DNA from: Xenophilus azovorans DSM 13620
GTDB taxonomy: Bacteria > Pseudomonadota > Gammaproteobacteria > Burkholderiales > Burkholderiaceae_C
DNA length: 64,000 nucleotides
Assembly (NCBI RefSeq): GCF_000745855.1
Contig: NZ_JQKD01000012.1
Location: forward strand, 1 to 64,000
Direction: 5' to 3'
Under the pieces are notes generated by a model, which worked only from the letters and a program-made list of their open reading frames with translations, ran no database searches and was not told the origin of the DNA. Positions within the stretch are counted from its first letter, which is position 1, and each line of letters opens with the position of its first letter. Position numbers and translations under genes: made by a program. Positions 8,631 to 18,119 of this stretch are shown here, piece after piece.

Positions 8631-11210
8631 TCAGCCTTCGGCGATGCGCCGCGCCAGGTGCGCCAGCGCCTCCTCCACCTGGTCCACCAGGATCAGCGAG
8701 AGGTCGCCGGGGCGCAGCCGGGCCAGCGCGGCGTCGATGGCGGTGAACTCGCCGCGGATCTCCTCGACGTGCGCGGTCCGGCGGGCGCCTTCCAGGCCCT
8801 GGCGCAGCAGTGCGATCACCTCGCCGTCGGCGCGGCCGCGCTGGGCGGCGTCCTGGTAGAGGATCACGTCGTCGAAGGCGGCGCCGAGGATGGCGGTCTG
8901 GTCGCGGATGTCGCAGTCGCGCCGGTCGCCCGCGCCGCTGATGACGACCGAGCGGCGCTTCGCGGGCAGCGTGTCCACCGCGGCCACCAGCGCCTTCATC
9001 GCGTCGGTGTTGTGGCCGTAGTCGGCGATCACGGTGGCGCCGCGGTATTCCATGACGTTGAAGCGGCCGGGCACGCCGGCGGCGTCGTTCATGAAGCTGG
9101 CCAGGCCGCTGCGGATGGTGTCCCAGTCCAGCCCCACGGCCCAGGCGGCGGCCACCGCGGCCATCACGTTCTCGACCTGGAAGGGCAGGGTGCCGCCGCG
9201 CGTGATCGGCACGCCGGCCAGCGGCACGCGCTCGCGCCAGGCGCCTTCGGCGGCCACCACGGCGTCGCCGTCCACGTACACGGTGCGCCGGCCCTGGGCG
9301 CGGTGCGTGGCCATCACCGGGTGCTGCCGGTCGGCGGCGAAGTAGGTGACGCTGCCGGGGCAGGCGGCCGCCATCGCGGCCACGATGGGGTCGGCGGCGT
9401 TGAGCACGGCGTGCCCGTCGGGCGCCACGTTGCGCACGACCACGCGCTTGAGCACCGCCAGCTCCTCCACCGAGTCGATGTAGTTCAGGCCCAGGTGGTC
9501 GCCGCTGCCGATGTTGGTGACCACGGCCACCGAGCAGCGGTCGAAGCCCAGGCCCTCGCGCAGGATGCCGCCGCGCGCCACCTCGAACACGGCCGCCTGC
9601 ACGTCGGGGTGCAGCAGCACGTTGCGCGCGCTCCTGGGGCCGCTGCAGTCGCCGCTGTCGGTCTGGCGGCCGCCCACGTACACGCCGTCGGTGTTGGTCA
9701 TGCCCGTCACCAGGCCGCCGGAGGCCAGCAGGTGGTTGACCAGGCGGGCGGTGGTGGTCTTGCCGTTGGTGCCGGTGACGGCGACCACCGGGATGCGGCC
9801 GTCGTCGCCGCTGTCGAAGAGCTGGCCGACGATCGCCTCGCCCACCGGCCGGCCGCGGCCGTACGAGGGGCTGATGTGCATGCGCAGGCCGGGCGCGGCA
9901 TTCACCTCGACGATGCCGCCGTGCTGCTCCTCCAGCGGGCGGATCACGTTCTCGCACACCATGTCGACGCCGCAGATGTGCAGGCCGACCATCTGCGCGG
10001 CGTCGACCGCGCGGGCGGCGATCTCGGGGTGCACGGTGTCGGTCACGTCGGTGGCGCTGCCGCCGGTGGACAGGTTGGCGTTGTTGCGCAGCACCACGCG
10101 CTGGCCCAGGGCGGGCACGCTGTCGGGCGCCAGGCCCTGCGCCTCCAGGCGCGCGACGGCGATGTCGTCCAGGCGGATCTTGGTCAGCGAGGTGGCGTGG
10201 CCCTCGCCGCGGCGCGGGTCGAGGTTGAGTTCGTCGACCAGTGCGCGCACGGTGCGCACGCCGTCGCCCACCACCTGCGGCGGGTCGCGCCGCGCGGCGG
10301 CCACCAGCCGGTCGCCCACCACCAGCAGGCGGAAGTCGAAGCCGGGGAGGAACTTCTCGACCATCACCTCGCCATAGTGGGCGGCGGCCGCATAGGCGGC
10401 GTCGAACTGCTCGCGCGTCTGGATGTTGACGGTGACGCCCTTGCCCTGGTTGCCGTCCTGCGGCTTGGCGACCACGGGCAGGCCGATCGCCAGCGCGGCG
10501 GCCCAGCCGTCCTCCACGTCCTTCACCGGCCGGCCCAGCGGCACCGGCACGCCGGCGGCGTGCAGCAGCTGCTTGGTCAGCTCCTTGTCCTGCGCGATGG
10601 CCTCGGCCACGCCGGAGGTGGCGTCCACCTCGGCCGCCTGGATGCGCCGCTGCCGCGCGCCCCAGCCGAACTGCACCAGGCTGCCGCGCGTGAGGCGCCG
10701 CCAGGGGATGCCGCGCGCCGCGGCCGCCTCGACGATGGCGCCGGTGCTCGGGCCCAGGCGCTCGTCCTCGTCCAGCTCGCGCAGTTCGGCGATGGCGGCC
10801 TGGGCGTCGAAGGCGGGCGCGCCGGGCCCGCCCAGCGCGGCGGCGATGAGCCGTTCGGCCAACTGCACGGCGCGGCGGCCCACGGCCTCCTCGGTGTACT
10901 GCACGGCCACCTGGTAGACGCCTTCCTCGGTGGTGCGGGTGGTGTGGCCGAAGACGACGGCGCAGCCGGCCTGCGCCTGCAGCGCGATGGCCACGTTCTC
11001 CAGCACGTGCGCCAGCGCCAGCGGCTGGCCGAGCGCGACGGGGTGCAGCTCGCCCATGCAGGGGAAGAGGGCGCGCAGGCGGTCCTCGAAGCCGGGCAGC
11101 CGGCCGATGGCGTTCTCGCCCTCGCCGCGGCAGGCGACGACGGCCTCGATGCAGGTGTGGCGGCTCCACAGGTTGGGGCCGCGCAGGGCGCGGATGCGGG
11201 TGATGTCCAT
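8631..11210 (-). CDS. cphA: Cyanophycin synthetase
   Basis: 859 aa; polymerises aspartate and arginine into the storage polymer multi-L-arginyl-poly-L-aspartate using ATP. N-terminal domain (about 1-160), ATP-grasp domain (about 215-470: QDKELTKQLLHAAGVPVP, VVAKPQDGNQGKGV, EVNAAPGLRMH) and a C-terminal Mur-ligase-like domain with an intact P-loop GTNGKTTT at residues 480-487 and ADYGHNTDAMKAL in the last domain. Length and order match CphA1. It is the second gene of a minus-strand pair, 4 bases after the shorter cphA-like gene. A divergent ABC/DUF1854 pair lies beyond. Confidence 0.95.
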   Translation of the reverse strand: MDITRIRALRGPNLWSRHTCIEAVVACRGEGENAIGRLPGFEDRLRALFPCMGELHPVALGQPLALAHVLENVAIALQAQAGCAVVFGHTTRTTEEGVYQVAVQYTEEAVGRRAVQLAERLIAAALGGPGAPAFDAQAAIAELRELDEDERLGPSTGAIVEAAAARGIPWRRLTRGSLVQFGWGARQRRIQAAEVDATSGVAEAIAQDKELTKQLLHAAGVPVPLGRPVKDVEDGWAAALAIGLPVVAKPQDGNQGKGVTVNIQTREQFDAAYAAAAHYGEVMVEKFLPGFDFRLLVVGDRLVAAARRDPPQVVGDGVRTVRALVDELNLDPRRGEGHATSLTKIRLDDIAVARLEAQGLAPDSVPALGQRVVLRNNANLSTGGSATDVTDTVHPEIAARAVDAAQMVGLHICGVDMVCENVIRPLEEQHGGIVEVNAAPGLRMHISPSYGRGRPVGEAIVGQLFDSGDDGRIPVVAVTGTNGKTTTARLVNHLLASGGLVTGMTNTDGVYVGGRQTDSGDCSGPRSARNVLLHPDVQAAVFEVARGGILREGLGFDRCSVAVVTNIGSGDHLGLNYIDSVEELAVLKRVVVRNVAPDGHAVLNAADPIVAAMAAACPGSVTYFAADRQHPVMATHRAQGRRTVYVDGDAVVAAEGAWRERVPLAGVPITRGGTLPFQVENVMAAVAAAWAVGLDWDTIRSGLASFMNDAAGVPGRFNVMEYRGATVIADYGHNTDAMKALVAAVDTLPAKRRSVVISGAGDRRDCDIRDQTAILGAAFDDVILYQDAAQRGRADGEVIALLRQGLEGARRTAHVEEIRGEFTAIDAALARLRPGDLSLILVDQVEEALAHLARRIAEG

Positions 11211-11214
11211 GGGG

Positions 11215-13467
11215 TCAGGCGAGCTGGGGAGAGGCGGCGTCCGGGATGTCCTGGGCGAGCTGCAGCGACGCCAGGGCCGCCTGCAGGTCGGCCTCGAAGG
11301 CCTCGATGCCGGCGCCGATGAGGTTGAGCGGGATGCCCATGGCCCAGGCGGCGGCGACGGCCGCCAGCAGGCTGTCCAGGCTCACGCCGGCGTGGGTGGC
11401 GCGCCAGGCGGTCAGGCGCCCCAGCCCGGGCAGGAAGGACTCGGTGCCGCTGCTGGCGAGCACCACGCGGTCCTGCCGCACGATGACGGCCCGGCCGCCG
11501 GCGTCGCGGTGCGCGGCCAGCGGGGCGGCCTGCGCGTCGGCGGCATAGAGGATCACCGCGCCGTCGCACAGCGGCGCCAGCCCGGCCACGCGCGCGTCGG
11601 CGGCGTTGAGCACCGCGGTGCCGTGCGGCAGCACCACGTCGACCTGGGTGCGCAGCACGCGCACCATCTGGTCGCTCTCGTGCACGTCGTGGCGGGCCAG
11701 GGCTTCCCAGCCCTCCAGGTCGGTGACGATGCCGATCTCGCAGCGGTCGTAGGGCAGGCCGTCGTCCAGGATGGTCTCGGCGCGGTTCTCGATGACGACC
11801 GCATCGACCTTGCGGTTGACCAGCAGGCGGTGGCCGGCCTCCCAGGTGGCGCTGTCGCGCGCGTCGACGCGGCGGCGGTCGAGGAACAGGCCGTCGCGGC
11901 AGGCCAGGCCCACGTGCCGCCCGGCCAGGCCCAGCAGCCAGGCCACCAGGCGCGCGAGCACCGGCGTGTCCTGCGTGCCGGCCACGCCGACGACGGGGAT
12001 GCGGCCGGGCAGATCGGCGTCGTCCTCGGGGAACAGGTGGTCGCAGATCGCGCGGCCCACCGGGCGCGGCGAGCCGACGGCGGGCTTCAGGTGCATCAGC
12101 AGGCCCGGGCCGGCGTTGACCTCGACGATCGCGCCGCCCTGCGCCTGCAGCGGCCGGCCGACGTCCTCGCACACCAGGTCGATGCCGGCGATGTCCAGCC
12201 CCACCACGCGCGCCGCCAGCGTGGCGGCGTGGGCGACCTCGGGGTGGACCTGGTCGGTGCAGTCCACGCCCAGGTTGCCGTTGCGCTGGATGATGACGAC
12301 GCGGCCCTCGGCCGGCACCGCGTCGGCGTCGAGGCCCTGGCGCTGCAGTTCGAGCTGCAGCTTGGCATCGGTGTCGGGCACGATCACATCGAGCGGAAAC
12401 TCTTCCTCGGCGCCGCGGCGCGGGTCGCTGTTGAGCTGGCTGTCGATGAGCTGGCGCACGCTGGCGCGGCCGTCGCCCGTCACGCTGATGACCTCGCCGC
12501 GCGCGGCGGCCACCACCTGGCCGCCCACCACCAGCAGGCGGTGCTCCTGGCCGGGGACGAAGCGCTCGACCATCACGTCGCTGCCTTCCGGCTCGGCCAC
12601 GGCGAAGGCGGCCGTCACCTCCGCGCGCGTGCGCAGGTCGAGCGAGACGCCGCGGCCGTGGTTGGCGTCCGAGGGCTTCACGGCCACCGGCAGGCCGATG
12701 TCCTCGGCGGCCTCCCAGGCCTCTTCGGCGCTGGCGACCACCTGGCCTTCGGGCACCGGCACGCCGCAGGCGGCGAGCAGCGACTTGGTCAGCTCCTTGT
12801 CGCTGGCGATGGATTCGCCGATGGCGCTGGTGTCGTCGGTCTCGGCCGTCCAGATGCGCTGCTGGCGCGCGCCGTAGCCCAGTTGCACCAGGTTGCCCTC
12901 GTTCAGGCGCAGGGCCGGGATGCCGCGGTCGGCCGCCGCGCTGACGATGGCGGCCGTGCTGGGCCCGAGGTAGCAGGCGTCCACGCTGGCGCGCACGGCG
13001 TCCACCGCCTGCTGCACGTCGGCGGCGCCGGCCGGGTCGGCGTTGAGCGCGGCCATCAGCAGCCGGTGGCCCTCGGCCAGCGCGGTGCGCGCCACCTGCT
13101 CGTCGCGTGCGCGGAACACCATGCGGTACACGCCGTGCTGCGAGGTGCTGCGCGTCTGGCCGAAGCCGGTGGGCATGCCGGCCAGGTTGAGCAGCTCGAT
13201 CACCACGTGCTCCAGCACGTGGCCGGCCCAGGTGCCCTCGTTCAGGCGCTGGATGAAGCCGCCGCGCTCGCCCACGCCGCAGTGGTGCTCGATCAGCGCC
13301 GGCAGCAGGGCCGTCAGCCGCTCGGGAAAACCCGGCACCTGGTTCGACGGAAAGTCCTCCAGCGCGCCGAGGTCCAGCCAGACCTCCAGCACCGGTCGGT
13401 AGGTCCAGATGTTCGGGCCGCGCAGGTAGCGGGTGCGCAGCAGGCGGATGTCGTCGAAACGGGGCAT
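11215..13467 (-). CDS. Cyanophycin synthetase-like protein with degenerate Mur-ligase domain (CphA')
   Basis: 750 aa, paralogous to cphA. The N-terminal and ATP-grasp parts are well kept (RYLRGPNIWTYRPVLEVW, SDKELTKSLLAACGVPVPEG, VAVKPSDANHGRGV, EVNAGPGLLMHLKP). At residue 497, where CphA has the P-loop GTNGKTTT, this protein has GTQDTPV: the Lys and both Thr are lost. The last Mur-ligase domain seen in CphA (ADYGHNTDAMKAL) is absent, explaining the shorter length. Two-gene cphA'/cphA pairs are known in Ralstonia-type bacteria. It probably partners or modulates CphA; ATP-grasp activity may remain. Confidence 0.85.
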   Translation of the reverse strand: MPRFDDIRLLRTRYLRGPNIWTYRPVLEVWLDLGALEDFPSNQVPGFPERLTALLPALIEHHCGVGERGGFIQRLNEGTWAGHVLEHVVIELLNLAGMPTGFGQTRSTSQHGVYRMVFRARDEQVARTALAEGHRLLMAALNADPAGAADVQQAVDAVRASVDACYLGPSTAAIVSAAADRGIPALRLNEGNLVQLGYGARQQRIWTAETDDTSAIGESIASDKELTKSLLAACGVPVPEGQVVASAEEAWEAAEDIGLPVAVKPSDANHGRGVSLDLRTRAEVTAAFAVAEPEGSDVMVERFVPGQEHRLLVVGGQVVAAARGEVISVTGDGRASVRQLIDSQLNSDPRRGAEEEFPLDVIVPDTDAKLQLELQRQGLDADAVPAEGRVVIIQRNGNLGVDCTDQVHPEVAHAATLAARVVGLDIAGIDLVCEDVGRPLQAQGGAIVEVNAGPGLLMHLKPAVGSPRPVGRAICDHLFPEDDADLPGRIPVVGVAGTQDTPVLARLVAWLLGLAGRHVGLACRDGLFLDRRRVDARDSATWEAGHRLLVNRKVDAVVIENRAETILDDGLPYDRCEIGIVTDLEGWEALARHDVHESDQMVRVLRTQVDVVLPHGTAVLNAADARVAGLAPLCDGAVILYAADAQAAPLAAHRDAGGRAVIVRQDRVVLASSGTESFLPGLGRLTAWRATHAGVSLDSLLAAVAAAWAMGIPLNLIGAGIEAFEADLQAALASLQLAQDIPDAASPQLA

Positions 13468-13547
13468 GGCGGCGTTGGAGAGAATCGGCGCCCGGCCGGC
13501 GCTGCAAGAAAAGGGGTTCCAGCCTTCCGGCCGCGCAAGACAACACG

Positions 13548-15818
13548 ATGCAACATCACGCCCCTGCCCGAACCTTGCCAGAAGCGGCGGCCCCTCCGGT
13601 CCCGGACCTCGAAAGCCGCCTGCTGGCTTCGGAGAACGTCCTCGCCGTCCTGCCGGTTGACCTCGATGAACACCTTCGGTTTGCTTCCGGTCAGCTTGTG
13701 CTGACCTCTCGGCGGCTGCTGGCGCGCGAAACGGCCGGCGGCTGGAGCGAGTGGGCGCTCACGCCCGGGCTGGCGCTGCGGCAGGCCGACCACGCCGGCG
13801 TCGGCGTGCTGGAGCTGGTCGATGGCAGCCGCCTGCTGGCCCGCTGGCGCCACACGCTGGCCGGCCAGGCGCAGGCCATGAAGCTGCTGCGCCTGTTCGA
13901 CGCGCGGCACGCGGGCGGTGCGGCGCCGGCCGTGCCGGCCGACGAGCCCGCCGCCGACGCCGAACTCCAGTCGCCGCCCTCCACCTGGGTGCTGCTGCGC
14001 CTGGGCCGCTTCGCCCGGCCGTACCGCCGGCAGCTGCTCTGGGGCTTCGTGCTGACGCTGCTCTCGACCGCCGCCACGCTGGTGCCGCCGTACCTGACCA
14101 TCCCGCTGATGGACGACGTGCTGATCCCCTTCCAGAACGGCAAGGCGATCGACCCCGGCTACGTGGCGCTGTACCTGGGCGGCCTGCTGCTGGCGGCGCT
14201 GGTCGGCTGGGGCCTGGGCTGGGCGCGCACCTACCTGCTGGCGCTGGTGTCCGAGCGCATCGGCGCCGACCTGCGCACCACCACCTACGAGCACCTGCTG
14301 ACGCTGCCGCTGGACTACTTCGGCGGCAAGCGCACCGGCGACCTGATGGCGCGCATCGGCTCCGAGACCGACCGCATCAACGTCTTCCTCTCGCTGCACG
14401 CGCTGGACTTCCTCACCGACGTGATCATGATCGCCATGACGGCGGTGATCCTGGTGTCGATCAACCCGCTGCTGGCGGTGGTCACGCTGGTGCCGCTGCC
14501 CTTCATCGCCTGGATGATCCACGTCGTGCGCGAGCGGCTGCGCACCGGCTTCGAGAAGATCGACCGCGTGTGGGGCGAGGTGACCAACGTGCTGGCCGAC
14601 ACCATCCCCGGCATCCGCGTGGTCAAGGCCTTCGCGCAGGAGCGGCGCGAGGCCGGGCGCTTCCGCGCCGCCAACGCCTACAACCTGCAGGCCAACGACC
14701 GGCTCAATCGCACCTGGAGCCTGTTCACGCCCACGGTGACGCTGATGACAGAGATCGGCCTGCTGGTGGTGTGGGGCTTCGGCATCTGGCAGGTGGCGCG
14801 CGGCAGCATCACGGTGGGCGTGCTCACCGCCTTCATCGCCTACATCGGCCGCTTCTACACGCGGCTCGACTCGATGAGCCGCATCGTCTCCGTCACGCAG
14901 AAGGCGGCCGCCGGCGCCAAGCGCATCTTCGACATCCTCGACCACGTGAGCAACGTGCCGGAGCCGGCCGACCCGGTGCGCGTGCAGCGCCTGGACGGGC
15001 GCATCGAGCTGCGCGGCGTGGGCTTCCGCTACGGTTCGCGCGCGGTGATCCACGACCTGAACCTGCTGATCGAGTCCGGCGAGATGATCGGCCTGGCCGG
15101 CCACAGCGGCTCGGGCAAGAGCACGCTGGTCAACCTGATCTGCCGCTTCCACGACGTGAGCGAGGGCGCGATCCTGGTCGACGGCACCGACATCCGCCGC
15201 TACGCGGTGGCCGACTACCGGCGCAACGTCGGGCTGGTGCTGCAGGAGCCCTTTCTCTTCTTCGGCACCATCGCGCAGAACATCGCCTACGGCAAGCCCG
15301 ACGCGACGCGCGAGGAGATCGTCGCCGCCGCCCGCGCCGCGCACGCGCACGACTTCATCCTGCGCCTGCCGAACGGCTACGACTCGCTGGTGGGCGAGCG
15401 CGGGCAGGGCCTGTCGGGCGGCGAGCGCCAGCGCATCAGCATCGCCCGCGCGCTGCTGATCGACCCGCGCATCCTGATCCTCGACGAGGCCACCTCGGCG
15501 GTGGACACCGAGACCGAGAAGGAGATCCAGAAGGCGCTGGACAACCTGGTCAAGGGCCGCACCACCATCGCCATCGCGCACCGCCTCTCGACGCTGCGCA
15601 AGGCCGACCGCCTGGTGGTGATGGACCGCGGCGAGATCGTCGAGGTGGGCCCGCACGACGCGCTGATGGCGCGCGGGGGCGCCTACTGGCGGCTGTACCA
15701 GGCGCAGCAGCGCCAGGCCGACGAGGAGCCGAGCGAGGGCGCCGCCTCCGAGCGCGCCGCCGTGGCGGCGACGGCCGCGCTCGGCAGCCATGCCGCGCAT
15801 CCTGCGGGAGACGCATGA
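13548..15818 (+). CDS. Cyanophycin-associated ABC transporter, fused permease-ATPase
   Basis: 756 aa half-transporter of the exporter type. Residues about 1-135 form a soluble domain with a bacterial-PH-like pattern ([35 protein letters not shown]). Then a six-helix transmembrane domain (about 155-450) and an ATPase domain: Walker [10 protein letters not shown] at 518-526, signature LSGGERQ at 622, Walker [10 protein letters not shown] and the H-loop [12 protein letters not shown]. It is divergent from cphA' with an 80-base gap and overlaps the next gene by four bases. PGAP-style annotation calls such genes cyanophycin metabolism-associated; the exported substrate is unknown. The ATG at 13548 has no strong ribosome-binding site. 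Confidence 0.88.
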   Translation: MQHHAPARTLPEAAAPPVPDLESRLLASENVLAVLPVDLDEHLRFASGQLVLTSRRLLARETAGGWSEWALTPGLALRQADHAGVGVLELVDGSRLLARWRHTLAGQAQAMKLLRLFDARHAGGAAPAVPADEPAADAELQSPPSTWVLLRLGRFARPYRRQLLWGFVLTLLSTAATLVPPYLTIPLMDDVLIPFQNGKAIDPGYVALYLGGLLLAALVGWGLGWARTYLLALVSERIGADLRTTTYEHLLTLPLDYFGGKRTGDLMARIGSETDRINVFLSLHALDFLTDVIMIAMTAVILVSINPLLAVVTLVPLPFIAWMIHVVRERLRTGFEKIDRVWGEVTNVLADTIPGIRVVKAFAQERREAGRFRAANAYNLQANDRLNRTWSLFTPTVTLMTEIGLLVVWGFGIWQVARGSITVGVLTAFIAYIGRFYTRLDSMSRIVSVTQKAAAGAKRIFDILDHVSNVPEPADPVRVQRLDGRIELRGVGFRYGSRAVIHDLNLLIESGEMIGLAGHSGSGKSTLVNLICRFHDVSEGAILVDGTDIRRYAVADYRRNVGLVLQEPFLFFGTIAQNIAYGKPDATREEIVAAARAAHAHDFILRLPNGYDSLVGERGQGLSGGERQRISIARALLIDPRILILDEATSAVDTETEKEIQKALDNLVKGRTTIAIAHRLSTLRKADRLVVMDRGEIVEVGPHDALMARGGAYWRLYQAQQRQADEEPSEGAASERAAVAATAALGSHAAHPAGDA

Positions 15819-16297
15819 TGAACAGCCATCACGACATGCCTTCGCCGCAGCTCGAACGCGACGCCTTCGGCGCCCTGCGGCTGGCGGGTTCCGCCGGCGA
15901 GCCGGAAGCCGTCACCCCTGTGCGCGCCTTCCCGCTCAGCGCGCCCGGCGAGGGCGTCTCGCTGGTCGGCGCCGACGGCCGCGAGCGCTTCTGGATCGAG
16001 CGCATGGACGCCCTGCCGCCCGCCACCCGCGCGCTGATCGAGGAAGCCCTCGCGCCGCGCGACTTCGCGCCCGTGCTGCTGCGGCTGGAGAGCGTCTCCA
16101 GCTTCGGCGTGCCCAGCACCTGGCAGGTGCGCACCGACCGCGGCGACACCCGCTTCGTGCTCAAGGCCGAGGAAGACATCCGCCGCCTGGACGGCGGGGC
16201 GCTGCTGATCGCCAGCGCGCACGGCGTGCAGTTCCGCGTGCCCGATCCGAAGGCGCTGGACCGGCATTCGCGGCGTCTGCTGGAACGATTCTTGTGA
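15815..16297 (+). CDS. DUF1854 family protein, cyanophycin-associated
   Basis: 160 aa. Start ATG at 15815 overlaps the stop of the ABC gene (ATGA); a second ATG follows at once. The sequence ([59 protein letters not shown], ending [12 protein letters not shown]) matches the DUF1854 proteins regularly found behind this ABC transporter near cyanophycin genes. No enzyme motif or signal peptide. It may be a soluble partner of the transporter. Biochemical role unknown. Confidence 0.85.
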   Translation: MMNSHHDMPSPQLERDAFGALRLAGSAGEPEAVTPVRAFPLSAPGEGVSLVGADGRERFWIERMDALPPATRALIEEALAPRDFAPVLLRLESVSSFGVPSTWQVRTDRGDTRFVLKAEEDIRRLDGGALLIASAHGVQFRVPDPKALDRHSRRLLERFL

Positions 16298-16311
16298 GCC
16301 GCAGGACCACC

Positions 16312-17034
16312 ATGCACCGCAGCGCCCTCGTCCTCTTCTCCGGCGGCCAGGATTCCACCACCTGCCTGGCCCAGGCCCTGACCCGCTACGAGCGGGTGGA
16401 GACGCTGGGCTTCGACTACGGCCAGCGCCACCGCGTCGAACTCGACGCCCGCCTCCAGGTGCTGGCGCGGCTGCGCGAGGCTTTCCCCGCCTGGGCCGAA
16501 CGGCTGGGCGAGGACCACGTGCTCGAGGTGGACGTGCTGGCCCGGCTCGGCGGATCGTCCCTCACCGAGGACATCGCCTTCGAGATAGCGCGAAGCGGCC
16601 TGCCCAACACCTTCGTGCCCGGGCGCAACCTGCTGTTCCTCACCCTCGCCGGCGCGCTGGCCTACCGCCGTGGCCTCGAGGTGATCGTCACCGGCGTGTG
16701 CGAGACCGACTACTCCGGCTACCCCGACTGCCGCGACGACACCATGAAGGCGATGCAGCTCGCCCTGTCGCTCGGGCTGGACCGGCGCATCGTGGTCGAG
16801 ACGCCGCTGATGTGGATCGACAAGGCCGGGACCTGGCGGCTGGCCGAATCGCTGGGCGGCCGCGCGCTGGTCGACCTCATCGCGGAAGCCACGCACACCT
16901 GCTACCTGGGCGACCGCACGCAGCGCCACCCCTGGGGCTACGGCTGCGGCGCCTGCCCGGCCTGCGAGCTGCGCGCGGCGGGGTGGCGGCGCTATGCGGG
17001 CAGCGACGCAGGCGCGGCCACACCAGGCCCCTGA
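16312..17034 (+). CDS. queC: 7-cyano-7-deazaguanine synthase
   Basis: QueC converts 7-carboxy-7-deazaguanine to preQ0 with ATP and ammonia, in queuosine tRNA modification. 240 aa from the ATG at 16312 (GCAGGA upstream); an in-frame GTG at 16294 overlapping the DUF1854 stop is an alternative. The PP-loop is [16 protein letters not shown] at about residues 8-23, followed by [12 protein letters not shown]. The zinc site is [20 protein letters not shown] plus AC near the C-terminus. No other queuosine gene is visible nearby. Confidence 0.95.
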   Translation: MHRSALVLFSGGQDSTTCLAQALTRYERVETLGFDYGQRHRVELDARLQVLARLREAFPAWAERLGEDHVLEVDVLARLGGSSLTEDIAFEIARSGLPNTFVPGRNLLFLTLAGALAYRRGLEVIVTGVCETDYSGYPDCRDDTMKAMQLALSLGLDRRIVVETPLMWIDKAGTWRLAESLGGRALVDLIAEATHTCYLGDRTQRHPWGYGCGACPACELRAAGWRRYAGSDAGAATPGP

Positions 17035-17106
17035 ACATCCTCCCGGCCCCTGCGCCCGTGCACCGTCCGCAGTAGCATCGACCGCACACGCTGCGAAGGG
17101 GACGAC

Positions 17107-17316
17107 ATGACCAGGCGCTTCAAGGTCGGCGACCACGTGAGCTGGAACTCCGAGGCCGGCCGCGTTTCGGGGACCATCATCGCCGTGCACACGGCGGACT
17201 TCGACTACAAGGGCCACACCCACCGGGCCACTGAAGACGATCCGCAGTACGAGATCAGGAGCGACAGGACCGACCACATCGCCGCCCACCGCGGCAGCGT
17301 CCTGCGGCTGGCGTGA
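17107..17316 (+). CDS. DUF2945 (hypervirulence-associated, Tudor-like) small protein
   Basis: 69 aa. The pattern KVGDHVSWNSEAGRVSGTII, then HTADFDYKGHTHRATEDDPQ, YEIRSDRTDHIAAHRGSVL is the small beta-barrel DUF2945 family. Ribosome-binding site GAAGGGGACGAC before the ATG, and TAGCAT (17073-17078) could be a -10 box. It overlaps the next gene by four bases (GTGA). Function unresolved; the fold suggests binding of protein or nucleic acid. Confidence 0.85.
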   Translation: MTRRFKVGDHVSWNSEAGRVSGTIIAVHTADFDYKGHTHRATEDDPQYEIRSDRTDHIAAHRGSVLRLA

Positions 17317-17879
17317 CGCAGCCCTTCTTCACCATCGGCCACGCCGACCGGCGCATCGACGACTTCATGGCGCTGCTGCGCGCGTCGGAGGTGTCGCGCG
17401 TCGTCGACATCCGCAAGATGCCGGGATCGCGCACCCATCCGCAGTTCGACGCGCAGGCGCTGTGCGCATCGCTGGCGGCGCAGGGCATCTCGTACGAGCA
17501 CGAGGCCGCGCTGGGCGGCCTGCGCGGGCGCAGCCGCGAGGTGGCGGCGGACGTCAACGGCCTGTGGGAGAACCGCAGTTTCCACAACTACGCGGACTAC
17601 GCGCTCTCGGCGCCCTTCCGGGAGGCGCTGGCGTACCTGATCGACGAGGGGCGGCGGCAGCGCTGCGCCCTCATGTGCGCCGAAGCCGTGTGGTGGCGCT
17701 GCCATCGGCGCATCGTCGCCGACCACCTGCTGGCGCACGGGCAGGCGGTCTTCCACATCATGGGGCCGGGGCAGGTGGTGCCCGCGCGCCTCACGCCGGG
17801 CGCGCGCGTCCAGGCCGGAGGGGAGGTCGTCTATCCGGCGCCGGCAGGGCCGGATCACGGCGCCTGCACGAACCATTAG
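17313..17879 (+). CDS. DUF488 family protein
   Basis: 188 aa, starting at a GTG that overlaps the stop of the DUF2945 gene. The DUF488 hallmarks are present: FTIGHADRRIDDFMALL, VVDIRKMPGSRTHPQF, the AALGGLRGR segment, and CALMCAEAVWWRCHRRIVAD with a conserved cysteine pair. Structure-level function of this family is not established. The pairing with DUF2945 suggests a two-gene transcript. Confidence 0.88.
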   Translation: MTQPFFTIGHADRRIDDFMALLRASEVSRVVDIRKMPGSRTHPQFDAQALCASLAAQGISYEHEAALGGLRGRSREVAADVNGLWENRSFHNYADYALSAPFREALAYLIDEGRRQRCALMCAEAVWWRCHRRIVADHLLAHGQAVFHIMGPGQVVPARLTPGARVQAGGEVVYPAPAGPDHGACTNH

Positions 17880-18119
17880 GTAAAAACCCCCATCCGTGCG
17901 ACAATTGCCGGCTTGCCTCGGGCCCAGCCCGTTGCATGCTTCGCGCATCTCCCTTCTTGCACATCGGCTTGCCGCCAGGTTTTCGGACCTTCAGCGCGGC
18001 GTATTGACAGCCAGGCGGCCCAGGCCGCCCCTCATGCGTTGGACGGTTGATGTTCTGTTGACCGCCAGCGCACGCGCCCGAACCTGGGCGCGCCGCTGCA
18101 TCCTTCGAGCTTCTTTTTC
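17880..18119 (+). promoter_or_regulatory. Long leader of the RhlE-type helicase gene
   Basis: A 240-base non-coding stretch. It holds a perfect stem GGCGGCC-CA-GGCCGCC at 18014-18029 preceded by GTATTGACAG, and pyrimidine-rich CTTCTTTTTC directly before the GTG start. Candidate promoter elements include the AT-rich GCGACAATTGCC near 17900. Long structured leaders are common in front of cold-responsive DEAD-box helicase genes, which fits, but no specific riboregulator was recognised. Confidence 0.4.

Noticed and set aside
8676..8730. GC-rich repetitive-looking stretches in the cph genes considered as repeats
   Set aside because: They follow codon periodicity of Ala/Arg/Gly-rich protein sequence, not nucleotide-level repeats.
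8514..11321. Very long plus-strand frame (about 935 codons) opposite cphA
   Set aside because: A shadow of the cyanophycin synthetase: low complexity, His/Val/Gly-rich, no motif.
13314..15800. Long minus-strand frame (about 828 codons) opposite the ABC transporter
   Set aside because: No motif; the opposite strand has a complete ABC transporter.
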